Positions 1-6,376 of a stretch of 8,624 nucleotides of DNA are shown piece by piece. The first letter of the stretch is position 1. The number at the start of each line of letters is the position of its first letter. The stretch comes from Bryobacterales bacterium (lineage in GTDB: Bacteria > Acidobacteriota > Terriglobia > Bryobacterales > Bryobacteraceae). The DNA lies in NCBI GenBank assembly GCA_009697495.1, contig SHUN01000096.1, forward strand, positions 1 through 8,624. Reading direction: 5' to 3'. The position numbers and the translations under genes were made by a program. The notes under the pieces are model-generated. The model had not been told where the DNA came from, searched no databases, and saw nothing but the letters and a program-made list of their open reading frames with translations.

Positions 1-870
1 ACTCGAATGAAGCGAAAGCTCCGGCTCCTCGAGGAGCAAAGGAGCAACGCCATCCAGTAGCGACCAAAACAGGCCAATTAGCCGGATCGTCCCATCCGAA
101 AACTGATCTTCCCTTTGCCGCCCCGCGTTCGGTCGCCAGTGCTCGTAGATCGCTTCCAGATGCGGCACGCCAGCTTCGTCCTTGGTGTCTGTCAGCGCAG
201 TCAGTTGCGGAACCGCATGACGCAATGCCGCTTCGATCTTCTTCAGCCTCGACCGCCGCGTCTTTTCAGGTGTCTTCGCGATCATCTCAAGGAAATTGCG
301 CCCATACGGATCTTCCACAGTTCCCGAGCCTTGATAATAATCCGGGTGTTTCAGCAGTTGCGGCACAAGATGGAGGTATCGGATTGAGTCGAAAAACTTA
401 GCAATCGGCCGGAAATTAGTATTAGCGCTAATCTGCTCTAGATGCGTCTGCGTCTTCCTCAGGGGATCACTTTGGTCCTGCGCGTCTGGCCGATTTAGAA
501 TTTGTTTCTCGCCCCGCCAAATGCGTTCATAACGGACATATGGCTCACGATGCCCCCGCACTTCCTGCGTAATGCCGATCGCATATCGCCAATCCACGCC
601 GCCATCGCCATCGGTCAGTGTCACGTCGATCTCAACGTCCGGATCTTTCCGCGCCGCCAGGCACCTGACATTGAATAGCCCCCCGCGCCCGGCCAGAGCC
701 GGTTGCAACCCCCCCCCGGCCTTCGCCACATCGCGCAAGAATCGAATCGCATCCAAAAAATTAGACTTTCCCGAGGCATTCGGGCCGACCAGGAACACCC
801 GCTCTCCAAGCTCGACTTCCGCCGAACGAAAATTCCGCCAATTCTTGAGAACGATTTTAGAAATTCTCAT
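1..870 (-). CDS. AAA family ATPase, RecF/SMC-like (AAA_21 type), 3' part outside the window
   Basis: The minus strand reads open from an ATG at 870 to the window edge, giving 290 residues without a stop. The start MRISKIVLKNWRNF is typical of RecF/OLD/SMC-like ATPases. Walker A is GPNASGKS (residues 29-36). An ABC-type signature-like segment FSDGTIRL (257-264) is followed by Walker B PLLLEEPELSLH (277-288) with two acidic residues. The region between is the usual helical insert of AAA_21 proteins. The gene starts 9 bases after the cytochrome stop and has no clear Shine-Dalgarno, so coupled translation is likely. A G9 run lies at codons 52-54. Families of this kind include repair proteins, OLD nucleases and many phage-defence ATPases; the missing C-terminus and any partner gene would decide. 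The ATPase fold is secure, the role unknown. Confidence 0.9.
   Translation of the reverse strand, partial: MRISKIVLKNWRNFRSAEVELGERVFLVGPNASGKSNFLDAIRFLRDVAKAGGGLQPALAGRGGLFNVRCLAARKDPDVEIDVTLTDGDGGVDWRYAIGITQEVRGHREPYVRYERIWRGEKQILNRPDAQDQSDPLRKTQTHLEQISANTNFRPIAKFFDSIRYLHLVPQLLKHPDYYQGSGTVEDPYGRNFLEMIAKTPEKTRRSRLKKIEAALRHAVPQLTALTDTKDEAGVPHLEAIYEHWRPNAGRQREDQFSDGTIRLIGLFWSLLDGVAPLLLEEPELSLHSS
709..717 (-). repeat. G9 homopolymer run inside the AAA ATPase gene
   Basis: The plus strand has nine consecutive C, which read as three GGG glycine codons (residues 52-54) in the ATPase frame, just after the Walker A helix. The frame is intact here. Gain or loss of one base would shift the frame near codon 52 and destroy the protein. 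It could be a slippage site or simply a glycine-rich loop in a GC-rich gene. Confidence 0.9.
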
Positions 871-879
871 GTCAACCCG

Positions 880-1371
880 CTAATTCCGCTGCTCATGACA
901 AAACGTGCAATCGTTCGACGCCTTCCTCTTCTGGTGGCATTCCATGCACGTCCCCATATTCACCGGCACTTCCCTCCGCAAAACCTCCCGCTCGGCCACC
1001 GCCCCATGGCACTCCGCGCAAGTCGCGCCCGCCGCCAAATGCGCTTTATGCGAGAAAAATACATAACTCGGAATCTGGTAAATCCGCACCCACGGCACCG
1101 GCCGTTTCTGCTCGTTGAATTCAGCCAATTTCTGAATATGCGGTGAATCCGTCTTCACTGACTTATGGCACCCCATGCACTTCGCCGCCGCCGGAATCCC
1201 CATTAGCTCACCCGGCTCCTTGTTCTCATGGCAGAACGTACACTGCAATTGCAACGTGCCCGCATGATGCTTATGGCTATACGGAATCGGCTGCTCCCGA
1301 GGCGTTGGCGTCTGCCCCAACCCGATCCACGCAGCCACAACAACGCCCAAAACCAACACCGCGACCCGCAT
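880..1371 (-). CDS. Pentaheme c-type cytochrome, ActA/cytochrome c7-like
   Basis: Numbering from the ATG at 1371 gives 163 residues. A hydrophobic N-terminus (about residues 2-19) is a Sec signal or membrane anchor, so the protein acts in the periplasm. Five CXXCH haem-binding motifs are visible: CTFCH 44-48, CMGCH 65-69, CAECH 118-122, CMECH 142-146 and CTFCH 155-159. Six further histidines (33, 35, 36, 78, 108, 111), several in SHKHH and SHKAH motifs, could be sixth ligands for bis-His haems. The pattern PIPYSHK...AGT, then GIP..KCMGCH, then W-RIY-IP--VFFSHKAH matches my memory of the ActA pentaheme subunit of alternative complex III. The ATG shares one base with the upstream GMC stop (TGATG), so the cytochrome is probably the electron acceptor of that enzyme. 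A TTG one codon earlier is less likely. Haem count is firm; the partnership is inferred. Confidence 0.93.
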   Translation of the reverse strand: MRVAVLVLGVVVAAWIGLGQTPTPREQPIPYSHKHHAGTLQLQCTFCHENKEPGELMGIPAAAKCMGCHKSVKTDSPHIQKLAEFNEQKRPVPWVRIYQIPSYVFFSHKAHLAAGATCAECHGAVAEREVLRREVPVNMGTCMECHQKRKASNDCTFCHEQRN

Positions 1372-2954
1372 CAAATCTGCCCCTTCTTCTTCTGATCCAT
1401 CAAATACTCCGACGCCCGCATGGTCAACGCCAATATCGTCAACGTCGGATTCTGCGACCCGCCCGACACAAACGCCGACCCATCCAACACAAACAAATTC
1501 TTCACTTCATGCGCCTGATTCCAGCCATTCAGCACCGATTTCTTCGGATCCGCGCCCATCCGGCACGTCCCCACTTCGTGAATGCTTTCCCCCGGCGGCA
1601 CCATCTCCCAGTGCTTCGCCAGTACTTCAAATCCGGCCCCCTCGCAGGCCGCCGCGCCGGTTTCCATGGCATCCTTCGCCATCGCGAATTCGTTCTCCGT
1701 ATAGGTCTGCTGAATGTGCAAACACGGGATGCCCCAGTCGTCCTTCAGCGCCGGATCAATGCTCACTTTGTTCTCATAGCGCGGCAATCCTTCGCCCATC
1801 GTCGTCATGCTGAAGGCCGCGCCCTGCAAGTCGTCGATCATCTTCATCAACTCGTCGCCATAAGCCGGCAGCAGCTCCGGATTCGGTGTCCCGCCGCTGC
1901 CAAAATCGTAGGCGTACCCGCGGATAAAATCCTTCTCTTTTCCCTTCAAATTACGGAATCGGGGAATGTATCCCGCGCCGCCCATCAGCGCCCGGTCGCC
2001 CTTGCCGCCGCGCGCTTCAGGCACAATCGCCACCACCGTATTCTTCACATAAAACTGGTCGAACAGGTAATGCCCCAACACGCCGCTCCCGTTCCCCAGC
2101 CCGTTCGGGAACAGTCGTGAGCGCGAGTTCAACAGCAGCCGCGTGCTCTCCAGTGTTGACGCGCCCAGCATCAGCACCTTCGCCGGGACGCTATATTCCC
2201 GCTTGTTCCGCCGATCCAGGAAATGCACCGCATTCACGACGCCTGTCGTCGGATCGACGCCGATTTCCCGCACCACCGCGTTCGGCACAATCGTCAAATT
2301 CCCTGTCGCCAACGCCTCCGGCAATAACAGATTTACCGATGACGCCAACGTCCCCGTCGCCCGCCGCGGCTTTGTCGTTGGAACGCCCAACTTCGCCGCC
2401 GCCGCCTTGAATCGCTGAATGCTCAATGAATCGCGCGATTCGTCCAGCGCAATCTTCCCGTCCGGCATCTGCGGCCAGCCTTCGTTCCGCCCGCTCACGC
2501 GGAACAGCGGCTCCACCCGGTCATAAAACGGCGCCAAATCTTCCAACGCCAATGGCCAGTTCTCACCGAACCCGTCGTGGTCTTTCCCCTTGAATTCGTA
2601 GTTGCTCAGCCGCCACGACGCCCGGCCCCAACGCAGCGTCTTGCCGCCCACCATCCGGATCCGCACCCAGTAAAACGGATCATTTTCCGGATAGCTATAC
2701 GGATTGGCCTTTTCGTCGATCCATAGATTCGCGTCAAATTCCGACGCCTGGGTAATATGCGGAAATCGCCCCGGCTTATTAAACCCGCGATACGGCAGAT
2801 CGTAGACGGCCTTTAAGGAACGGTGGCGCTGCATGTCCGCCATCGGCCCGGCTTCCAGCATCAGGCACTTCACGCCCGCCTTGCACAACACATACGCGGC
2901 CATTCCCCCCGCCGCTCCCGAGCCAATAATCACAACGTCGTAGTCTTGTCGCAT
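1371..2954 (-). CDS. GMC family FAD-dependent oxidoreductase, catalytic subunit of a membrane-linked dehydrogenase
   Basis: This 527-residue protein oxidises an alcohol or sugar with FAD and probably hands electrons to the adjacent cytochrome. The N-terminal Rossmann motif is [11 protein letters not shown] (G11, G13, G16), followed by the acidic strand end LMLEAG (31-36). [10 protein letters not shown] (101-110) is a GMC signature around the flavin. The catalytic histidine is expected at H459 in [11 protein letters not shown], paired with N502 in [10 protein letters not shown] near the C-terminus. Length fits gluconate, sorbitol and fructose dehydrogenase large subunits. There is no signal peptide; export probably depends on the small subunit encoded 3 bases upstream. 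Only five cysteines occur (24, 30, 411, 437, 464), none where the [3Fe-4S] ligands of characterised relatives lie. The ATG at 2954 has no strong Shine-Dalgarno, consistent with coupling. The substrate cannot be read from the sequence. Confidence 0.95.
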   Translation of the reverse strand: MRQDYDVVIIGSGAAGGMAAYVLCKAGVKCLMLEAGPMADMQRHRSLKAVYDLPYRGFNKPGRFPHITQASEFDANLWIDEKANPYSYPENDPFYWVRIRMVGGKTLRWGRASWRLSNYEFKGKDHDGFGENWPLALEDLAPFYDRVEPLFRVSGRNEGWPQMPDGKIALDESRDSLSIQRFKAAAAKLGVPTTKPRRATGTLASSVNLLLPEALATGNLTIVPNAVVREIGVDPTTGVVNAVHFLDRRNKREYSVPAKVLMLGASTLESTRLLLNSRSRLFPNGLGNGSGVLGHYLFDQFYVKNTVVAIVPEARGGKGDRALMGGAGYIPRFRNLKGKEKDFIRGYAYDFGSGGTPNPELLPAYGDELMKMIDDLQGAAFSMTTMGEGLPRYENKVSIDPALKDDWGIPCLHIQQTYTENEFAMAKDAMETGAAACEGAGFEVLAKHWEMVPPGESIHEVGTCRMGADPKKSVLNGWNQAHEVKNLFVLDGSAFVSGGSQNPTLTILALTMRASEYLMDQKKKGQI

Positions 2955-2957
2955 TGC

Positions 2958-3524
2958 TTACTCGATCACATCCCAATACGTATTCATGCCCGCCGCGCGC
3001 CTGGATCCCGTGCCGGCGTCCGCATACGCTTTCGAGTTCACCGTCGCCCGCAGCACATCGCTTTTCGCCTCCCGCAGGAACCGCGCCAATGGCTCTACCG
3101 GCGCCTTCCAAGTCCACTTCGCCCGCAACGGCGCCAGCAACTCGCCCGCCTCGCCATCGTTCAAAGCCGCGAAGCCCCTGCCCCACCGCAACCGCGCGTC
3201 GATGTCCAACTGGTCCAGTCCTTGCGCATACAACACTTGCCGGTCCGCCGGCGATCGCGCCAGCAGAAAATCCAAAAACTGCGGCGCTTCCGCCTGCTTC
3301 GCCGATGGCTTCCCGTTATACGCCGGCCCCAATAAATCACACAGCCGGACCAGCGTCGCGTACTGTTGCGGCGTAAAGAACTTGTGCCGCGGATCGGCCA
3401 CCGCGTCGGCCGCCGTCAACTCAATCTTGATAACTTCATCCGCCGCCGGGGGAGCTTGCGCCAATGCCGCGGGCGCCAACGCCGTCGCGCCCATCAGCGA
3501 TTTGAAAACTGTTCGCCGCTTCAT
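2958..3524 (-). CDS. Gluconate 2-dehydrogenase subunit 3-like small subunit with Tat-like signal
   Basis: The protein has 188 residues. Its N-terminus, MKRRTVFKSLMGATALAPAA, has twin arginines (R3, R4), a moderately hydrophobic stretch and a likely cleavage after ALAQA (20-24), resembling a Tat signal although the phenylalanine is at +3 rather than the consensus +2. The mature core has the subunit 3 pattern KFFTPQQYATLVRLCDLLGP (48-67) followed by PQFLDFLLA (81-89). In this family the small subunit binds the GMC catalytic subunit and carries it across the membrane. The gene sits 13 bases after the LolA-like gene and 3 bases before the GMC gene. The run GGGGG ends one base before the ATG, too close for an ordinary Shine-Dalgarno. 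Family assignment rests on this motif, the signal and the gene order. Confidence 0.85.
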   Translation of the reverse strand: MKRRTVFKSLMGATALAPAALAQAPPAADEVIKIELTAADAVADPRHKFFTPQQYATLVRLCDLLGPAYNGKPSAKQAEAPQFLDFLLARSPADRQVLYAQGLDQLDIDARLRWGRGFAALNDGEAGELLAPLRAKWTWKAPVEPLARFLREAKSDVLRATVNSKAYADAGTGSRRAAGMNTYWDVIE

Positions 3525-3537
3525 TCCCCCAAAATTA

Positions 3538-4212
3538 TCACTTTTGCGGCTTCTCCCGCTTCACATTCTTCGGCAGCGTCAACTGCACATCCGCATCTTT
3601 CAACAGCGGATTCACTTTCACGTCCATATACGTAGACTGAATATAATCCCCCGATGGCTGCCAGAATTTCTGCTGAATCGGGTTCCCATCCGTCAACGGA
3701 ATCCATACCTCCACCAGCCTCAAATGCTCCCTCACGCTCGCCGTTTTCGGACGCAGTTCCACCCGCGTTGCCTGCCGCCCGTCAATCGTTTCCGTCCCCG
3801 TCACCACCATGTCGTAGCTCTTGGTAATGTCCTTCACCGGTGTGCCAAAACCCAGCAGCAGAAACTGGTCCACCAGCTTGCCGTACTGGCTCAGGTCATA
3901 CTCCTGCACCGTATTGATCTTCGGCAAAAACACTTCGTACTTCTTCCGGGACAACGCCACCGACCGTTCATCCGGCTTTTCAATTTCCATCCGCACCCGC
4001 ATGTCGCCCGGCTTGATTTTCTTGATCAGAAACGTCCCCGTCTCGCTCGAGTGATCTTTGATCACCGCCGTGTATCCGGTCTTTTTCACCCGTGCGGTCA
4101 GCGACGTAAACGCCTCCGCTGACTTATCCATCCGGGCCTGCACCGCGCCCAGTGTCTCCGCCGCCGGAACGACGGCCGCCGAAAATGCGAGTACTGCGAT
4201 CAGTATTTTCAT
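3538..4212 (-). CDS. LolA-like outer membrane lipoprotein-sorting family protein
   Basis: Starting at the ATG at 4212 gives 224 residues with a clear signal peptide, MKILIAVLAFSAAVVPAA, cleaved near AA-ET (18-19). The mature part looks like a LolA/LolB-type half-barrel: an N-terminal helix (about 20-35), then alternating strands such as GTFLIKKIKPGDMRVRMEIEK (59-79), KKYEVFLPKINTVQEYDL (90-107), and a late VEVWIPLTDGNPIQQKFW segment (168-185). Such proteins bind lipid or lipoprotein acyl chains in the periplasm. The start is chosen because the signal peptide begins there and the ATG overlaps the upstream stop by four bases (ATGA). The frame stays open up to 4338, but that extension lies inside the upstream gene and lacks signal character. 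True LolA is around 200 residues and housekeeping; this is more likely a paralogue of unknown cargo. Confidence 0.82.
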   Translation of the reverse strand: MKILIAVLAFSAAVVPAAETLGAVQARMDKSAEAFTSLTARVKKTGYTAVIKDHSSETGTFLIKKIKPGDMRVRMEIEKPDERSVALSRKKYEVFLPKINTVQEYDLSQYGKLVDQFLLLGFGTPVKDITKSYDMVVTGTETIDGRQATRVELRPKTASVREHLRLVEVWIPLTDGNPIQQKFWQPSGDYIQSTYMDVKVNPLLKDADVQLTLPKNVKREKPQK

Positions 4213-4562
4213 TTCAGTTTCGTATACGCCATGAATCCCTTGATGTCTTTCTCGCTGTCGAAAATCGGCGTCAGCCGGTACAACTCCAATTTCTTGCCGT
4301 CCCGCTTGGCCAGCATCAGCGCCGCTTTCTGGAACCATTCGCCTTCTTCGATTTCAATCAACAATTTCGGTTCCAGGTAGAACACCTCCACGCCGGGCGA
4401 ATCATAGGGCAGCAGCACAATACTCTGCGCCTTCGGCTGATCCCGGAACAACTCCCGCGGCGTCAGGAAAATGAATGCCAGGATCACCACGACGATTACG
4501 TCGTACTGCCACGACGCCCGCGGGAAGTCCCAGAAAATTACGCGCTTCAATACACTAGTCAC
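4209..4562 (-). CDS. Conserved single-span membrane protein of unknown function
   Basis: The product has 117 residues. A short basic N-terminus (K6, R7, R15) precedes one membrane span, about residues 20-35 (YDVIVVVILAFIFLTP), which predicts the N-terminus inside and about 80 residues outside. The soluble part ends in a basic and polar stretch (KRDGKKLELYRLTPIFDSEK, 86-105). No catalytic motif is visible. I recall similar proteins with an FWDFPRASWQYD start in Acidobacteriota, but no function. The start is GTG at 4562, supported by GGGAG four bases upstream. The gene begins 12 bases after the FAH-family gene and its stop overlaps the LolA-like start by four bases, so the two envelope proteins are probably made together and may interact. 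Confidence 0.78.
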   Translation of the reverse strand: MTSVLKRVIFWDFPRASWQYDVIVVVILAFIFLTPRELFRDQPKAQSIVLLPYDSPGVEVFYLEPKLLIEIEEGEWFQKAALMLAKRDGKKLELYRLTPIFDSEKDIKGFMAYTKLK

Positions 4563-4566
4563 AATA

Positions 4567-4571
4567 CTCCC
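4567..4571 (-). promoter_or_regulatory. Shine-Dalgarno supporting the GTG start at 4562
   Basis: The minus strand reads GGGAG, then TATT, then GTG. It falls in the 12-base gap after the FAH-family stop codon and favours GTG over the later in-frame TTG at codon 5. Confidence 0.6.
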
Positions 4572-4574
4572 AGT

Positions 4575-5411
4575 TTAGCGGACCGTCGCCGAAATCGCGC
4601 CCACACCTTCCACGCGTCCGCCCACAACGTCGCCCTTCTTGATCCGCGCGCCTTTCGGGCAGCCCGTGGAAATGATGTCGCCCGGATGCAGCGTCTGATA
4701 GTCGCTGTGGAACCGCACCAGCTCCAACGGCCGCGTCTTCATATTCCGCACGAAGTCCCGCGAGAACACTTCGCCATTGCGCTCCGTGATCACTTCCAGC
4801 GCGTCCACATCGGCTATCTCGTCCTTGGTGACAATCACCGGTCCAAAGCTGAAAAAAGTGTCAAAACTCTTCGCCCGCGTCAAATACCGCGGATTCTTCG
4901 ACAGCACATCCAGCGCCGTCAAATCCAACGTCACCGTGTAGCCGAAAATTGCGTCCAGCGCCTCGGCGTGGTCCCTCAAATACTGCGACTTTTTGCCAAT
5001 AATGACGGCCAATTCGCCCTCGGCGTCCACATCGTTGGTAATGTGCGCCGGCGGCAGTATGATCTCCCCTCCGGGCCGCGTCATGCACGACGCCGGCTTC
5101 ATGAACGAGCCCGGCTCGTCCGGCTGCACCGCGTTAATGTCCAACGCGTGCGAATGATAGTTCAACCCGATGCACCATATCTTCGGCGGTACCGGATACG
5201 GCAGCAGCGGCAGAATGTCTTGGCAGGGAATCGCTGTCATCCCTTCGGCCGCCCGCAGCGGTTCCAAATTACCGGATTCAATGATCCCCAGCACAGAGTC
5301 TGGAACGTTTGAAGCCGTGTATAAATTGATCGCCGCCACCGGCACCACGCCTGCGGCTGTCAACACGCCCGCGTGCACTTCGCCGTGAAAAGAATACCGA
5401 ATCAGTTTCAT
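4575..5411 (-). CDS. Fumarylacetoacetate hydrolase (FAH) family protein
   Basis: This 278-residue protein has the layout of the FAH superfamily: a small N-terminal domain (1-75) and a catalytic domain from KIWCIGLNYHSHA (77-89). Metal ligands are expected at E131 and E133 in DAEGELAVIIGKK and at D163 in GYTVTLDLTALD; K181 in AKSFD is the conserved lysine. FMKPASCMTRPGGEI (103-117) and the C-terminal PGDIISTGCPKG (243-254) are further family segments. Members hydrolyse or decarboxylate acylpyruvates and related 2-oxo acids with a divalent metal, usually in the cytoplasm. The usual DVTARD segment reads DLTALD here, so a conserved arginine is replaced by L167. The ATG overlaps the homoserine dehydrogenase stop (ATGA). 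Substrate is not predictable; candidates include fumarylpyruvate, 2-keto-3-deoxy sugar acids, or oxaloacetate. Confidence 0.92.
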   Translation of the reverse strand: MKLIRYSFHGEVHAGVLTAAGVVPVAAINLYTASNVPDSVLGIIESGNLEPLRAAEGMTAIPCQDILPLLPYPVPPKIWCIGLNYHSHALDINAVQPDEPGSFMKPASCMTRPGGEIILPPAHITNDVDAEGELAVIIGKKSQYLRDHAEALDAIFGYTVTLDLTALDVLSKNPRYLTRAKSFDTFFSFGPVIVTKDEIADVDALEVITERNGEVFSRDFVRNMKTRPLELVRFHSDYQTLHPGDIISTGCPKGARIKKGDVVGGRVEGVGAISATVR

Positions 5412-6358
5412 AATGTCCTCGTAATATCCACTAAATCGCTCAGCAGTCCGTAGGCCGTCTGCGCCACTCCCGGCTCTATCGAAATCGTTCCCACCGTCCC
5501 CATCAGGTCCGTGTGCAGCAGCAGTACGTTCGACGTTCCCTGCGTTGTTGCCAACGGATCTGAAACCGCTAACCGCTCCGGACGGGCTTGCATCCGCACG
5601 CGCCCATCGGGCAATGTCTCCGCCCGGCTGATTAACACAAAAACCTCACCCGCCTCGCGCGCAGCCCTTATATCGTCCGCCGTCAGCGAGCCGATCCCCT
5701 CTCGCTCCACATCGTCCGGTCCCACGCCGGCGTCCATCAACACATTCGCCAGCGCCGCCGTCTTCACCGCCGAGTCCCACCCGTCCACGTCATCGGACGG
5801 ATCGGCCTCCGTAATCCCCAATTCCTGCGCCTCCACCACGCCCTCGGCAAACGTCCGTTCCTCCGCCATCGCCCGCAAAATAATTTTCGTTGTGCTGTTC
5901 AACGCCCCGCTGAATCCCAGGATACGCACTCCCGGCAGACAGTTCCGCACCATGTTGAACACCGGCGCGCCGTCCATCACCGTCGACTCAAACCGGAACT
6001 GCACGCCGCGCGCCGCCGCCTCGTCCCGAAGCGCGCTATAGGCATGCGCGAGCGGTCCTTTGTTCGCCGTAACCACATGCATCCCGCGCGCAAACGCCTC
6101 CCGGATGTGTGTCAACGCCGGCTCGCCCGTCTCCGGTTCCAGTGAGGACAACTCCACCAAAACCTCCGCCTGGGCCTTGTCTAAAAACTCCCCAACGCTC
6201 GTCGCCGCCGGCCCAAACTCCAACGGCGATCCATACGCCGTTCCATGCCGCCGCGTATGCACCCCCGCAATCCGGAACGGAAACCGCTTCCGCTGCCCGG
6301 TAATCAACGAGACAAACGCGCGGGCCACGCTGCCATAGCCGATCAGCGCGACCCGCAT
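5408..6358 (-). CDS. Homoserine dehydrogenase, short form without ACT domain
   Basis: The 316-residue protein has an N-terminal NAD(P)-binding domain with GYGSVA (7-12; the third glycine of the fingerprint is A12) and the conserved VVTANKGPLA (95-104). The catalytic domain has GFSGALNSTTKIIL (148-161) and the signature ELGITEADPSDDVDGWDSAVK (179-199). By comparison with the yeast enzyme, E184, D190, D195 and K199 match Glu208, Asp214, Asp219 and Lys223. It should reduce aspartate semialdehyde to homoserine, the branch step to threonine and methionine. It stops after the catalytic domain, so the C-terminal ACT domain that gives threonine feedback in many bacteria is absent. No thrB, thrC or lysC is adjacent. 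GGAG eight bases before the ATG supports the start. Because the operon context is unusual, a related substrate is possible. Confidence 0.9.
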   Translation of the reverse strand: MRVALIGYGSVARAFVSLITGQRKRFPFRIAGVHTRRHGTAYGSPLEFGPAATSVGEFLDKAQAEVLVELSSLEPETGEPALTHIREAFARGMHVVTANKGPLAHAYSALRDEAAARGVQFRFESTVMDGAPVFNMVRNCLPGVRILGFSGALNSTTKIILRAMAEERTFAEGVVEAQELGITEADPSDDVDGWDSAVKTAALANVLMDAGVGPDDVEREGIGSLTADDIRAAREAGEVFVLISRAETLPDGRVRMQARPERLAVSDPLATTQGTSNVLLLHTDLMGTVGTISIEPGVAQTAYGLLSDLVDITRTL

Positions 6359-6366
6359 TGCGCACG

Positions 6367-6370
6367 CTCC
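6367..6370 (-). promoter_or_regulatory. Shine-Dalgarno of the homoserine dehydrogenase gene
   Basis: The minus strand reads GGAG, eight bases, then ATG at 6358. It lies in the 18-base gap after the DUF4139 stop, the largest gap in the whole gene run. Confidence 0.6.
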
Positions 6371-6376
6371 AATCGG

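Noticed and set aside
621..809. 62-residue minus-strand frame inside the AAA ATPase
   Set aside because: It overlaps the Walker A region in another frame and has no features of its own; it shows only where a slip at the G9 tract could end.
1372..1374. TTG start one codon before the cytochrome ATG
   Set aside because: The ATG at 1371 forms a TGATG junction with the GMC stop and starts the same signal peptide; TTG is unnecessary.
1143..2120. 325-residue plus-strand open frame
   Set aside because: It lies antisense to the GMC and cytochrome genes, is dominated by R, H, P and A, has no recognisable motif, and is explained by the strong G-rich codon bias of the real coding strand.
2779..3186. 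135-residue minus-strand frame across the subunit 3/GMC junction
   Set aside because: It overlaps two strongly supported genes out of frame and is glycine- and arginine-rich noise.
2986..4122. 378-residue plus-strand open frame
   Set aside because: It runs antisense across two well-supported genes (subunit 3 and LolA-like), with low-complexity basic composition and no domain.
4213..4338. Upstream extension of the LolA-like gene to a GTG at 4338
   Set aside because: The extension lies entirely within the 117-residue gene, has no signal-peptide character, and the ATG at 4212 begins a clear signal peptide.
4152..5312. 386-residue plus-strand open frame
   Set aside because: It is a shadow of the FAH-family gene and the membrane protein gene; rich in R, H and Q with no family pattern.
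6359..6376. Promoter or terminator between the DUF4139 and homoserine dehydrogenase genes
   Set aside because: Only 18 bases are available and they hold a Shine-Dalgarno; there is no hairpin with a T run.
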